The notes under the pieces are model-generated. The model saw only the letters and a list, made by a program, of their open reading frames with translations. It was not told the DNA's origin and did not search any database. Position numbers and translations under genes: made by a program. A DNA stretch of 64,000 nucleotides, taken from positions 26,948,508-27,012,507 of the forward strand of contig NC_016133.3 in assembly GCF_000005505.3 (NCBI RefSeq), read 5' to 3'. The number at the start of each line of letters is the position of its first letter. Within the stretch, counting starts at the first letter, position 1. This document shows, piece by piece, positions 8,554-19,300 of the stretch. Source of the stretch: Brachypodium distachyon. Lineage: Eukaryota > Streptophyta > Magnoliopsida > Poales > Poaceae.

Positions 8554-10439
8554 ATGAGGACCAGAGGCGCCGCCACTACGTCTGCCGCCGACCCGGTCCC
8601 GGAGGAGGAGGAGCCCGCAGCAGGTACAGATCCCTACCCTGACTCCACCGTACATGTTCCTTCTGCACAATAACCTTTAACCGTGCGATTACTTTGGCTT
8701 GCAGGCGACACCCAGCCTGCAGGGGGTAGCTCGGCAGCAGAAGCCGGGGCAGGGGGGAACAGATCTCCCCCCGCAAGCATGGCGACCTCACAAGGTACTC
8801 ATCCAGATCCCTTGTGCTCGTCGCCGGGTGCCTCAGCTTCGCTCGAAGTACTTATTCTGCTCTTGTCGCAGGTCCCAATGCGCCCACCACGGGGGCGGAT
8901 GATACGGTGATCAACCTCACCTCTGACGTCGAGGACGTTGAGTTGGGGGACGAGCCGGAGGTGGCTCCCGTGCCAAGCCTCGCCGCCCCAGACACGACGG
9001 TAGGCGCGCCCACCGTCGCTACCGGAGTGGGGCTCGGCGGCACGTCCTCGGCCTTGCAGGCTGGGCGCGTGGGTCCCGCGGCTGCCCAGCAGGAGACGAC
9101 TCCTGCCGGGAGCGCGGCCCCTCCACCAGACCCGCAACCCATGGGTGCAGGTGTGGAGGGAGTCGTGGCAGGGGAGCAGCAGGCAGCTCCCCTGCAAGGG
9201 GGCAATGCTCCACCCGGCCAGACCATGGCAGCAGGGGTCTCGTCGTCGTCCGCCGCTACCTCCAGCCCAGACCTCGGTGTTCTTGCCGGGGCAACTTGGG
9301 ACCCAATCACCTGGCACCCAAGTATCTACGATCAGGGGCACCAGTTCCTCGACGCCATCAAGGAGCAGCAACTGGCGTTCGTCACCTCGTTCAACAAGGT
9401 GGGGGAGCACCACAAGCTCGCGAAGCTTCAGCTGGGCGAAGTGCGGCAGGATGTCGAGAGGGACCGGCAGGAGCTCTCCCGGCTAAGGGAGGAGACCCGG
9501 CTAGCCCGGCAGGCCAGGGATGAGGCCACAACACCAGTTGTCCCTGAGGCGGAGCTCCACCGGCAGCTGGAGGCCCAACGCGCCGAGCATCAGCAAGTAC
9601 TGAACTCGCTGGCCGTGGCGCGGGAGAAGGCCAACAAGGAGCACAAGGACGTGCTGGCAACAGCTCAAGCTCGCCTCAACGAGAAGAGCGAGCTGGTCAG
9701 TGGCTACTCCTCCCAACTCCAGGCGCTGCGCGTGAAGCTAGAGGAGCAGGCCAAGGTTGCGGAGGACGCGGCAGCGGCATCGGCACGGCGAGAGAAGGAG
9801 CTGCGGGAGGAGTTCTGGACCCGGGAGCATGAACTCGCGGGGGAGCTCAATTCCGCCAAGGAAAGGAGCGCCCATCTCGAGTCCGAGCTGACCACCGCCC
9901 AGGGCGAGCTTGTCAAGACTGGCGAGGACAATGTGGGCAAGGCAAAGGAGATCGTGCGGCTTACAGAACTCCTCCGGAAGGCCAAGCTTGCGGTGGCGTT
10001 GTCGCGCAGCAACCACGACAAGCTTGCGGAGCAGCGGCGGAGGGAGACTGAGAAGCTGCTTGAAATTGCCCAGGCCGTACGCGCACTGCTGCCGAGGTTC
10101 GAGCTGCAGGCGGCGAAGGTGGACGGCACGGACGTCAGCACCCTGATCCCATTCTTCTTCGACATGGTGGGGAAGCTCGGGGCGCTGGACGTGTGGATCT
10201 CCAAGTTCTGCGATGGGGAGATAGCGTCGTGCGCCAGGGAGATCGCCAAGACAATCCTCCCCTGAGTGCACTACTACCACCCCGACTTCCCCTTCGAGGC
10301 GCTGCTGGACGCGTGGTCGGACAGTGAGGACGGTCCCTCCCACACCAGGGCAGTGGGCAAGTTCGTCAAAGAAGTGGTGGAGCGGATGCAGAGGAAGCCG
10401 GAGCACCCAGCGGAAGACCCTGGCAACCAGTCGTCATAG
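8554..10439 (+). pseudogene. TAT1 antisense gene, 5'-truncated, two introns intact
   Basis: Three exon pieces: up to 8623, 8705-8794 and 8872-10439, separated by GT-AG introns of 81 nt (8624-8704) and 77 nt (8795-8871). All junctions are in phase 1, and exon 2 is 90 nt, so the frame is kept. The same exon pattern occurs in TAT3. Exon 3 encodes an acidic Ala/Pro region and then a long coiled coil (about 9400-10060). A conserved C-terminus follows: LLPRFELQAAKVDGTDVSTL, then a TGA at 10263-10265 (CGA in the relatives), then HPDFPFEALLDAWSDSED to the real stop TAG 10437-10439. The Transposase_28 exon is deleted. Function unknown. Confidence 0.75.
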
Positions 10440-10504
10440 TCCCCTGCTAGCTTTTGTTTTACTTTTGTTTCCTGCAAGTGGCGCTCGGCGCCGTTGAACA
10501 ATTA

Positions 10505-13500
10505 TGAAGCGATCCCCCATCACCAAGGGTTCGATCTCTGTGCTTACTTGTGCTAGTCCCTGGATCGACTCACTAGCACACACAGTTGAAGATGTAATAC
10601 CAAGATACAAAGGTCAAAAGTACTTTATTACATCGTATCATCCAGAACTTAAATTGTACTTACAAACTTGCATGACCTCCAAGGCCAGCATAAACAAATA
10701 ATGTTCAAAACCATGATAACGATGTATCATGAAGCTGCAGCGGAAAGGTAGAGTAAAAGGGCCTCATCTACTCCCAGAGGAGAGAGCATGTTGGAATGTA
10801 AGCACATGACCCAAAGAAATATCGACAAACCTCTCTCTTCGTCAGTTTCACCTGCATTATTAGTTGCAGCCACTACGTGGTCAATACATTTGAATGTATT
10901 GGCAAGCTCACTAGAGTTATAAAGGACCTACCAAGTACATGCATAGATTGGCTAAGTGGGGTTTGGCTATTTTGCATAAAAGCATCATTATTCAAATCCT
11001 ATCATTTTTAGACAAATAGTTTTGAATTCTATCGGACACGGGGTAGAAACACCCATGCTCCTATTAACCTATGCACATTGAGTAGAAACATCAATGCTCC
11101 TACCTAGTTCAAACCATTCATTTTATTAGGAAATTGGAATGAGTGAGACCTTCCTTACAGCCCCAATATCCAGTTGCTCATAATTGTCCGTAACCGGGGA
11201 CACGGCTAAGTACTTAGTTTGACAATCTCGAGAGGTGGTACACTTTACCCACAAGAATTCGATGTGTTAATCCCTTGCTGTCCTGCGGGTGGAGTAGCAA
11301 CGGCATTGACTTCAAGAATTTTGAGAACATGTTCACCCAAACCACCTGAGGGACCCGCGCTCCCACCTACACAACTACCTCAGTACAATCCCTCGGATCT
11401 GGGTAAACATTTCTTACTCCATCCATGCAGAGCCCATATTACCATGTGGTTGTACTGGAAGCTACTAAACAGGAAACTAGTCCAGTCTCTGGTTATCCCG
11501 GGTGGCATCCCCCATTGTGACGCAGGCGCTCCCCGAATCCACGGAAGAGACGTCCATGAACGATCCATTCCTGAATCCACAAGAACTCGACTCAGAGGGA
11601 CCCACAGAAATGGACCTAACGTCACGACATCCGAATACTCAAAGCAGCCCACCCAGGACGGTTCATTGAATTACTTGTTTTGCCATACACTAGGAAAACT
11701 ATATTTGTAATTCAATAATATCACATTGTAATAATACCACCCTCGTATATTATCATAGCATAGCATTTTACTATCACGATGGCAATTGGTGGTAAGGTCA
11801 TGACAAAGAGTATCCTATACTACTAGGACAGATCATAGCTAGCATAGATACAGTAATAATCTTAACAATGCAACTAATAAAATCTAGTGCATAATAAAAT
11901 AATGGGATGATGGTCAAAGTGAACTTGCCTTGATAATAGTTGGTATTCAGACACTCTTCACAGTCACACAGTTCGCTCTCCGAGAAAACTATACAATCAA
12001 GCAAACATACATATACATAAACACCATACAAGCAAAAGATTATGTATGCCATGATGCAATACAAAACATGTGACACGAGTTTGGTTTATTTTATTTGGGT
12101 GATCTACTGATTCAAGGCATTGATAATTAAGCACATGCAATTTTGGGTTTCTAAATAAATTGCAATGGCTAGGGTTTAAACCCAAAAATGAGGTTTTATT
12201 GGCATCAGCCAAATAGATTAATTCAAAATATTTATTTCTCTGTCCCATTGGACAGAGGACAATAAAAAAAAATTTGGGCACTGGTTTCATTCGAAAAGGA
12301 CTTCTAGATAATTAGTTATGATTTAAATGGCATAAAACCCTAATCTATAATTTGAATGTGATTCAAATATTCAAATTTGAAATTGGACAGTGCCAAAAGA
12401 TTCTACATTTCCTAAGGATTCCAAAAAGGTGTGGATCACTAAATTTGGCCAAACAGATTTAAAGTTATGATCATTTGAAGTTGCAGGGGCTTTTCTGCAA
12501 AAGTGCCTTTTATTAATTCCGGGGGATTAAAATTACATTTTCATTTTATAATTCCGGGTGCCACATGTCAGCATCTAATTGGTGCGTACCGGTTCGGTTA
12601 AAAATTAAAACGAGATCTAATCTTAGCCCTTGGATCCGGATCGGACGGACGAGGGGAGTTCTAGGGTTTACCGGCGGCGGCGGCGGTCACCGGAGACGGA
12701 GGGGAGGGCGGTGCGGGCACGGGGACGGCGGCGCGGGGTGCGCCGGTGAGGCCGGCGACGCGGGGAGGTCACAGGGAGGCGCGGCGTGGCACGGCGCGCA
12801 CGGTGACGGGGTCGGCGCGGGGTCGGGCGGTCGGGGTCGTCGCCTAGGTCGAGGAAGACGCGGCGGCGCGGGCGGCAAACTTCGGTGAGTCTTCGGGCGC
12901 GACGGGCGGCGCTGCGGTGCACGAGAGAAAAAACGGCGTGTGTCAAATGAAGCGCAAGGACGAGTAGGAGAAGAGGGGGGGGGGGAAATGGCAGCGCTTA
13001 CCCTTAGGGTTCACCGGCGACGAAGGAGAAACACGGCAGCGCGGGTGTGGCTCCGGCGAATGATTCCGGCGGCGTGGTCGCGCGATTGGCTGGGGAAGTA
13101 AGGGGGAAAGAGAGAGGGGGTCGCGAGGCTTAAAAGGACGCTCTCGGGGCTGCAAAAGGAAAGGCGGAGGAGGAGATTGCGGCGGCGAGCGCGCGGGGAC
13201 GGCGGCCGGCAATCGCGGCGGCGGCGCGGGCGCTTTCCTTCGGGAACGAAAGCCCTGACAGGTGGGCCCCACCTGTCAGCGGGTGCGGGCGCGGGCGCTA
13301 GGCGGGCTAGGCTGCGGGCGCGCGCGAGGAGTTGGGCCGGTTCGGCCCAATTCGGCCGGGCCGGTCCGTCTGCTCCTTTTTTTTCTTTTACCCTTTTCTT
13401 TTTCTGTTTTTCTTATTCCTTTGATATCTTTTGATTTTGAACTCCCAATTGGTCCAAATAAATCCCATAAAATCATGTTCTACCATGATACAACTTTTGG

Positions 13501-13837
13501 AAGTAGTTTCCCCTCAAAATAAAATATATAAAAATACATTTGCCCTATAAATACCTTTAGGGCTGTAGATCCATTTAAATAAAATACTTTTTCAACTCCA
13601 AATAATTATCCAAAAATTATGGGATGGCTATATGTCCATTAAGCCCCTTTTATAGATAAAACCTATTGGTTTGAAAATCCAAAGCTCATATGGGTGTAAA
13701 CCCTAGGGTTTAAAATGAAATAAAAAATCTTTCCAAAGCCTTTTGAGATTCAAAATTTGAATTCAAATATGCAATTATGGCATGATGCTCATGGAATGCA
13801 ATGCACATGTAAAAGTTTGAAAATTTGGGATGTTACA
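10505..13837 (-). mobile_element. CHR-solo: solo LTR of the RIRE3-like chromovirus
   Basis: A 3,333-bp segment in reverse orientation, from TGTAACATCCC (right edge) to GGGGGATCGCTTCA (left edge), flanked by AATTA at 10500-10504 and 13838-13842. It matches the CHR1 LTRs end to end, including the GC-rich core (12650-13380) and the poly-pyrimidine/AT-rich edges. No internal domain remains, which fits LTR-LTR recombination. It is the only complete LTR of this family in the window and so defines the family's LTR boundaries. I see no gene inside it. Confidence 0.92.
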
Positions 13838-14006
13838 AATTATGGTTTTATTAGCCCATGTAATTATTCGCTACTTTTAGAAATTTCGCTTTCTGGTTCT
13901 ACTTGGTACTTGTTTCTGAAATTGACTTGCGGGGTGGATCTTACTATCCCCGTGTGTTTATGCTTTGTGTTGCCGGGGACTTGCACGCTACTCACTTAAC
14001 CAGATC

Positions 14007-14165
14007 AGGGACCCGGGACGGACCCGCAGTGCCAACCTAGGGTTAAATAGCAGCGGCGAGCCACTCCACTTGCGGGTTAGCTACTCCCAAGCACGCGCCT
14101 CCTAGGCGGACCCGCAGGCCGCATGAGGAGCGCACTCCCCCCGAGAGCGTCCTTCTAACACTCCA
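14007..14165 (-). other. TAT1 conserved GC-rich block
   Basis: Begins AGGGACCCGGGACGGACCC on the plus strand and continues GCAGTGCCAACCTAGG...AGCAGCGGCGAGCCACTCC. Clear counterparts occur at 54828-54990 (TAT2) and in reverse at 47425-47582 (TAT3). It always lies between the hairpin array and the 3' end of the antisense gene. No conserved frame is evident. Conservation exceeds that of the surrounding spacer, so a structural or 3'-end-forming role is possible. Confidence 0.6.
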
Positions 14166-14309
14166 GCCACACGCAAGACCCGACCCACACCAACAAGCCA
14201 ACGTTGAGATTAGAAAGCCAGGCGCATAGGATAATGCACTTAGCTGTCTGTTCTCTTATCGAACGTATTGGTTCTGCACTTGGAACGCTTGCTGGAGGGA
14301 TGCGGCAAG

Positions 14310-14479
14310 GGTGCTGTGGCAGTGCACCCATCGGCGCTGAGCACTGATGGCATGCACCCCCACAGCGTCTCTGTGGCAACCCTCGCCTTGGAAACGCCTG
14401 CTGGGGGGGATGCGGCAAGGCCCTTATGGCAGTGCACCCATCGGCGCTGAGCACTGATGGCATGCACCACCATCGCGTC
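14310..14479 (-). repeat. TAT1 hairpin array, two units
   Basis: Two 60-nt hairpin units, 14420-14479 and 14310-14369, spaced 110 bp. In element sense each has outer arms (GACGCTGTGG with CCACAGCACC, 8 of 10 paired; the other unit 6 of 10), a TGCA/TGCA pair and an inner stem CCATC/GATGG. Counterparts with different but still complementary stems are in TAT3 and TAT2. Confidence 0.75.
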
Positions 14480-14573
14480 TCTGCGGCAACCCCGCCTTGG
14501 AGACGCCCGGTGGAGTGATGTGGACTCGCCATCTTCTTAGCTTTGCTTTGAGTTGCTCCGTGGCCACCATGCC

Positions 14574-14581
14574 CTTTTATA
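14574..14581 (-). promoter_or_regulatory. TAT1 internal TATA box upstream of the hairpin array
   Basis: TATAAAAG in element sense (within CCTATAAAAGGGC), about 95 bp before the first hairpin. TAT3 has CCTATAAAAAGGG (46528-46536) and TAT2 a weaker CTATTTAAAG (55354-55363) at corresponding sites. This points to a transcription start inside the element, downstream of pol. Confidence 0.55.
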
Positions 14582-15222
14582 GGCACGGTGGAGAATCCTG
14601 CCGCCACGCGCGCCGAGCTACCGCGGCAAGCGTGGCGACACCCTCCTGTGGTAAGAGCCTTGAAGCGGTCGCCACGCACCGGCGGCTACCAACTAGACGA
14701 CACGGCCCGTGAGTACTCCACGACTATTACCATGTGTCTGATCCCTATCCTTACCTGCATGTCAGATTCTTACCAAGCCCGAGATGTTGCAAAAAAAATT
14801 CGAAATGCACGAAAAAGAGTACAGCACAGATAGCCCTCCTGCTTCCCAGCCCCCGGGCACAGAAGGGTCGATACCAAACTTGGGTTTGAGCATTCCTTTA
14901 TTCCCAAGATGCAGCTGCTGCGTAGTGCGCGTTGCGGGGAATCCGGCAACAGCACGACCCCGTGCCGGAGTGATCCGGCAATGGGATTTTTGTTTTCGAA
15001 GCTCCAGCAGTCCCCTGCTCACAGCCAAGGATGGAAAGAGACTTCTATGCACCTAGAGCAGGAAACAAAGGAAAGAACATGCAATAACGAGACAACTTTG
15101 AAATTTAGAGGAAATCACCTAACTTTATTCATAGAAACTAGCGGATTACAATCGAGGGTTGCCTGGCTACACTAGTTCGAGAGGCATGCTGCAACAGCAT
15201 CACCCGTGGGTCAGGCTCTGCC
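14582..15222. other. TAT1 spacer between integrase and internal promoter
   Basis: No gene supported. The segment is co-linear with 45719-46520 (TAT3) and 55376-56015 (TAT2), sharing the stretch around GCTCACAGCCAAGGATGGA and the AGCGGATTACAAT region next to the integrase stop. It may hold the pol 3' untranslated region. Confidence 0.5.
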
Positions 15223-16640
15223 GCTTCACGGGTAGAACTTGCGCAAGTGCTCAAGATTCCAACTGTTTTGCACCGGCAAGCCTTCTTCGGTTTCCAGCCG
15301 GACAGCCCCCGGCCTGGTCACCTGCACTAGCCGGAAGGGCCCCTCCCATTTCGGAGCCAACTTGTTCCCGGCCTTCGTTCCTTGTATCCGGCGTAGGACA
15401 AGGTCTCCGACCTCGAGCTCCTGGGTACGGACTCGCCTGTCATGATAACGGCGGAGCCCCTGCTGATAGCGTGCAGCTCGTACAGCAGCCTGGCATCGAA
15501 GTTCTTCAATGAAGTTAAGATCGTCAACCCTCTGCTCGTGTTGGCTATGCTTGCCGTACACGTGTGCCAGAGGGGATCCATGCTTGAGCTCGAGGGGCAG
15601 CACCGCTTCTGCCCCGTAGACAAGGGCGAAACGAGTTTCACCCGTTGCCCGGCTAGGTGTGGTCCTGATCGACCACAGCACGGGCTGGAGTTCTTCAATC
15701 CAGTGCTTCTCGTGGCCTTTGAGCATGTCAAAGGTTCTCGTCTTGAGCCCCCGCAGCACCTCTGCGTTGGCTCTCTCCGCCTGTCAGTTGCTCCTCGGGT
15801 GAGCCATAGAAGCGAAGTGGATCTTGGTGCCCATGTCCTCGCAGTAAGCTTGGAACACGGCGCTCATAAATTGTGTGCCATTATCGGTGATGATGCCGTT
15901 AGGCACACCAAACCGGCACACAATGCCTTTGAAGAACCTGATGGCCGCCTGAGCAGTCATCTTCCGCACTGGTTCCACTTCCACCCACTTGGAGAACTTG
16001 TCGATGGCCACGAGCAAATACTCGTAGCCACCAACCGCTCTTGGCAACTTGCCGACGATGTCCAGCCCCCAGACCGCGAATGGCCAAGAGGATGGAATGA
16101 CTTGCAGGGCTTGCGCCGGCTGATTACTCTTCTTTGCATGGAATTGGCACGTCTCGCATGTCTTGACTAGTTGTTCGGCATCGGCTAGTGCTGTAGGCCA
16201 GGAGAAGCCGTGCCGAAAAGCCTTGCCAGCCAGAGCCCTGGAGGCCACATGGTGCGAGCATGTGCCTCGGTGTATATCTTCCAGGAGAGCGCGCCCTCGT
16301 CTTGGGGTACGCAGAGGAGTTTTACTCTGTTTGCACGCCTCCGGTAGAGATTCCCGTCTACCCGAGCGTACATCTTGGCTTGCCAGGCTATGCGCTCCGC
16401 GGCAATGTCCTCTTCAGGGAGGGCTTCCCCCTTGAGGTAGCGGGCGATGTCCACCACCCAAGGCGGGGTTTCCCTACTCATGCATGCCGCCACATCGGTG
16501 GCATGGACCTCCGCTGTTGCGGGGTTTCCTTCGATTGCCGGGGGGGGCTTCCCCGACACCCAGCTTGGGAGTGACTGAAGGCGCAGTTTGCCTGTGCCAG
16601 ACCACTCCCGCCGGGACTTTCCGGCGCTCTGCTGCCCACT
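15223..16640 (-). pseudogene. TAT1 integrase
   Basis: In element sense: a zinc-binding region (HARTMW...CETCQFHAKKSNQPAQ), the catalytic core with WGLDIVGKL (first Asp), IITDNGTQFMSAVFQAY (second Asp) and HPRSN-stop-QAERAN, and a C-terminal region ending SWNLEHLRKFYP. The TGA at about 15781-15783 replaces the Gly codon between HPRSN and QAERAN. A frame change separates the zinc-binding part (16185-16652) from the core (15784-16248). Unlike TAT3, the second catalytic Asp is retained. Confidence 0.8.
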
Positions 16641-18512
16641 AGGACAGTTCATCAGCCTCGAAGTTATCCTTACGCTTGATGTGCTCGAATCGCAAACCCT
16701 TGAACTTGCGTTCTAGCTTGCGGACTTCATCCACATACGCTGCCATCTGCGTGCAGTCGTAGTCCTTGTTAACCTGGTTGATCACGAGTTGGGAATCACT
16801 GCGGACAACCAGACACTTAATATTGAGGGCGATTGCCGCCCGCAACCCGGCGAGCAACCCCTCATACTCAGCCGTGTTGTTGGCGGAGTTGGGGAAGTCA
16901 AGTTGGATGGCGAATTTCAACTGGTCTCCCGTGGGTGACTCGATGATGACTCTGGCGCCAGCCCCCTGCAGGCTGAACGCGCCGTCGAAGTACATGACCC
17001 AGTGGCCTTCTTCTATGCCTGTCGAGGTCCACTCTGCAACGAAATCAGCCAGAGCGGCACTCTTGATACTCTTGGTGTTCGTGAAGTGCGGATCAAACTC
17101 CGACAACTCCATCCTCCACTCGGCCACCCTCCCGGTGGCTTCACAGTTCGTGAGGGCCCGCTCGAGGCAGAACCCTGAACCCACCGTGATGTGGTGCGCC
17201 TGGAAGTAATGGCGCAACTTCCGGGATGCAAGCAGAATCCCCAGCAAGAGCTTCTGCACTTGCGGTTACCGTACGCGGGCATCGCGCAACACCGTGCTGA
17301 CGAAGTACACAGGGTGCTGCATGATCCGCTTGCGTGGTACCGGTGCCGCTGGCTCGATGGCGATTCCTGGGTCCGAGGCGGTTGCCGGGGCTGCCTCAGC
17401 CCCCTGCCCTGCAACCCCAGCCCCCGGGAGATCTTCTTCTCTCTCGGCAACAAGCACCGAGCTGACCACTTGGTCAGTCGCCGCTATGTAGAGTAGCAGT
17501 GGCTAGCCCGGCTTGGGGCGACGAGGATCGGCGGCGATTTCAGGTACTGCTTCAGGTCCTGGAACGCCACCTCGGCCTCGGGGGTCCAATCGATTGGGCC
17601 CTTCCTCTTCATTACCTTGAAGAAAGGCAAGGCGCGTTCGCCCAGCCTTGAAATGAAACGCCCAAGCGCGGCAACATGGCCGTTGAGGCGCTGGACGCCC
17701 TTCACCTTGCGGGGAGCCTCCATCTTCTCGATAGCTTATATCTTCTTTGGGTTGGCTTGAATCCCCCTGTGTGAAACCAAGAAGCCCAGAAGCTGCCCCG
17801 AGTCTACACCAAAAGTGCATTTCTCAGGGTTCAACTTGAGCTTGATTCTGCGGAGGTTATCGAACGTCTCACGCAATTCATCAATGAGCGAGTCCCCGCG
17901 CTTTTACTTGATGAAGAAATCATCCATGTAGGCCTCAACGTTTCGGGCTAGCTAGGGTCCCAAACACTCGCGTAAGGCACGCTGGAATGTTGAGCCTGCG
18001 TTCTTCAACCCAAAAGGGATGCACGTGAAACAGTAGCAGCCAACCGAGGTGATGAACGCAGTTTTTTCCTTGTCCTCGAGTGCCATCTTAATCTGATGGT
18101 AGCCGGAAAAAGCATCCAAAAAACACAATAAATCGCAACCGGCAGTGGAATCTACTATTTGATCAATGCGGGGTACAGCGAAATTGTCTTTAGGACATGC
18201 ACGATTGAGATCAGTAAAATCTACACACATGCGCAGTTTGTTTTCCCCCTTGGCTACTACAACTGGGTTTGCTAACCAAGTGGGGTACAGTACTTCCCTG
18301 ATAGCCCCCGCAGCTTTTAGCTTGTCCACTTCTTGCTTGATGAAGTCTTTGCGCTCTTGTGCTTGCCGGCGGACCTTCTGCTTGACGGGACGGGCGTCTG
18401 GATGCACCGCAAGTCGATGCTCGATCACCTCCCTAGGGACTCCGAGAAGATCCGACGGTTCCCAAGCGAACACGTCGGCGTTGTCCCGGACAAAAGTGAT
18501 GAGGGCGCTTTC
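16641..18512 (-). pseudogene. TAT1 reverse transcriptase and two RNase H domains
   Basis: RT begins after a TAG (18513-18515) with ESALITF and MFAWEPSDLLGVP, then LRMCVDFTDLNRACPKDN, FSGYHQIKM, PFGLKNAGSTFQRAL and, after stops, YMDD (about 17931). A Ty3-type RNase H/tether region follows (FLVSHRGIQANP, LPFFKVMKRKGPIDWTPEA). The second RNase H (16639-17259) has MYFDGAFSLQGAGARV, NNTAEYEGLLAGLRAA and VVRSDSQLVINQV. Stops include TAG before LARN, TAA after FFIK and TAA near 17736. At least three frames are used. Confidence 0.85.
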
Positions 18513-19300
18513 CTATTTGGCATCGAGGTTCGCACCGATGGTGACGGTGCGCTCCTCGTTGCCGGCTTGGAGGGGCAGCTTTTTCACCTTGGCGGCCTCC
18601 TCCTTGAGCTTCTGGCCCTTGCCGGGGCGTGAGCTCGAGCTTGTGCTTCCCCCGGCAAGTTGCTGCGGGGTAACACGAGCCTTCTTCGCCGCGGGGTGAT
18701 CGCCCGGTAGCGAGCCTTCGCTTTCGGCGACTCCTTCGTCACCTGAATCGGCGGCGACAATGGCCTTGACGACCTCGACAACACCAAGCCGCATCCTTGA
18801 GATCGCACTTGATGGACAAGATTCCATACGTGGACGGCATCGTCATCACGCCATAGGTGCCATGGGTTGCCGCCATCAATTTGATCAGCGCTGGCCGACC
18901 AAGGATCCCATTGTACGGCAACAGGGTATGAGCCACATCAAACATGAGGTGCTCAGTTCTAAACGCTTCCCGGGACCCGAAGGTAACCGACAGCGTGATG
19001 CACCCCAGGGGGCGCACGATCCCGGGGTCCACCCCCCGGAACGGGCCGGTGGGCTTCATCTGCTCCAGCGGCAGCTGAAGCTTCTCCACCAACCTGGCGG
19101 ACAGGAGGTTTAGCCCCACTCCGTTGTCCACCAGCACCTTGGTCACCGTCATGTTGTTGATGATCGGCGAGACCACGAAGGGCAAAACCCCTGACCCCAG
19201 CTGCCGGGCTGGGTGATTGTCAGAGTTGAAGGTGATCGGCATGTGCGACCACTTCAACGGCTGCTGCGTCTCCATGTCCGGCAATAGCGCACACACCTCC
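18513..19300 (-). pseudogene. TAT1 protease
   Basis: Contains MWSH-like lead-in KWSHMPITFNSDNHPARQL, then VTKVLVDNGVGLNLLSARL, in which DNG stands at the retropepsin active-site position, and LPYNGILGRPALIKLMA. TAT3 also has DNG there (DNGAGLNLL), so this is a family trait and not a private lesion. It ends with a Lys-rich linker (KVKKLPLQAGNEERTVTIG) and the TAG at 18513-18515, which TAT3 shares. Confidence 0.75.

Noticed and set aside
8799..9413. Open frames opposite the TAT1 antisense gene
   Set aside because: Shadow frames of a GC-rich Ala/Pro coding strand. The plus-strand frame has the conserved coiled coil and C-terminus shared with TAT2 and TAT3.
12565..13434. Arg/Pro/Ala-rich open frames in the GC-rich core of CHR-solo, also 28711-29109 and 37881-38390
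   Set aside because: They lie inside LTRs, differ in frame between copies and contain low-complexity composition. No conserved protein emerges.
14155..14679. Protein-coding reading of the hairpin repeats (GCMPSVLSADGCTA recurs in TAT1 and TAT3)
   Set aside because: Unit spacing is 105, 110 and 113 bp in TAT3, so the frame is not kept from unit to unit. Stem complementarity explains the conservation better. It remains a weak alternative.
15442..16170. A 242-codon plus-strand open frame over TAT1 integrase
   Set aside because: Antisense shadow of integrase. The minus-strand frame holds the DDE core.
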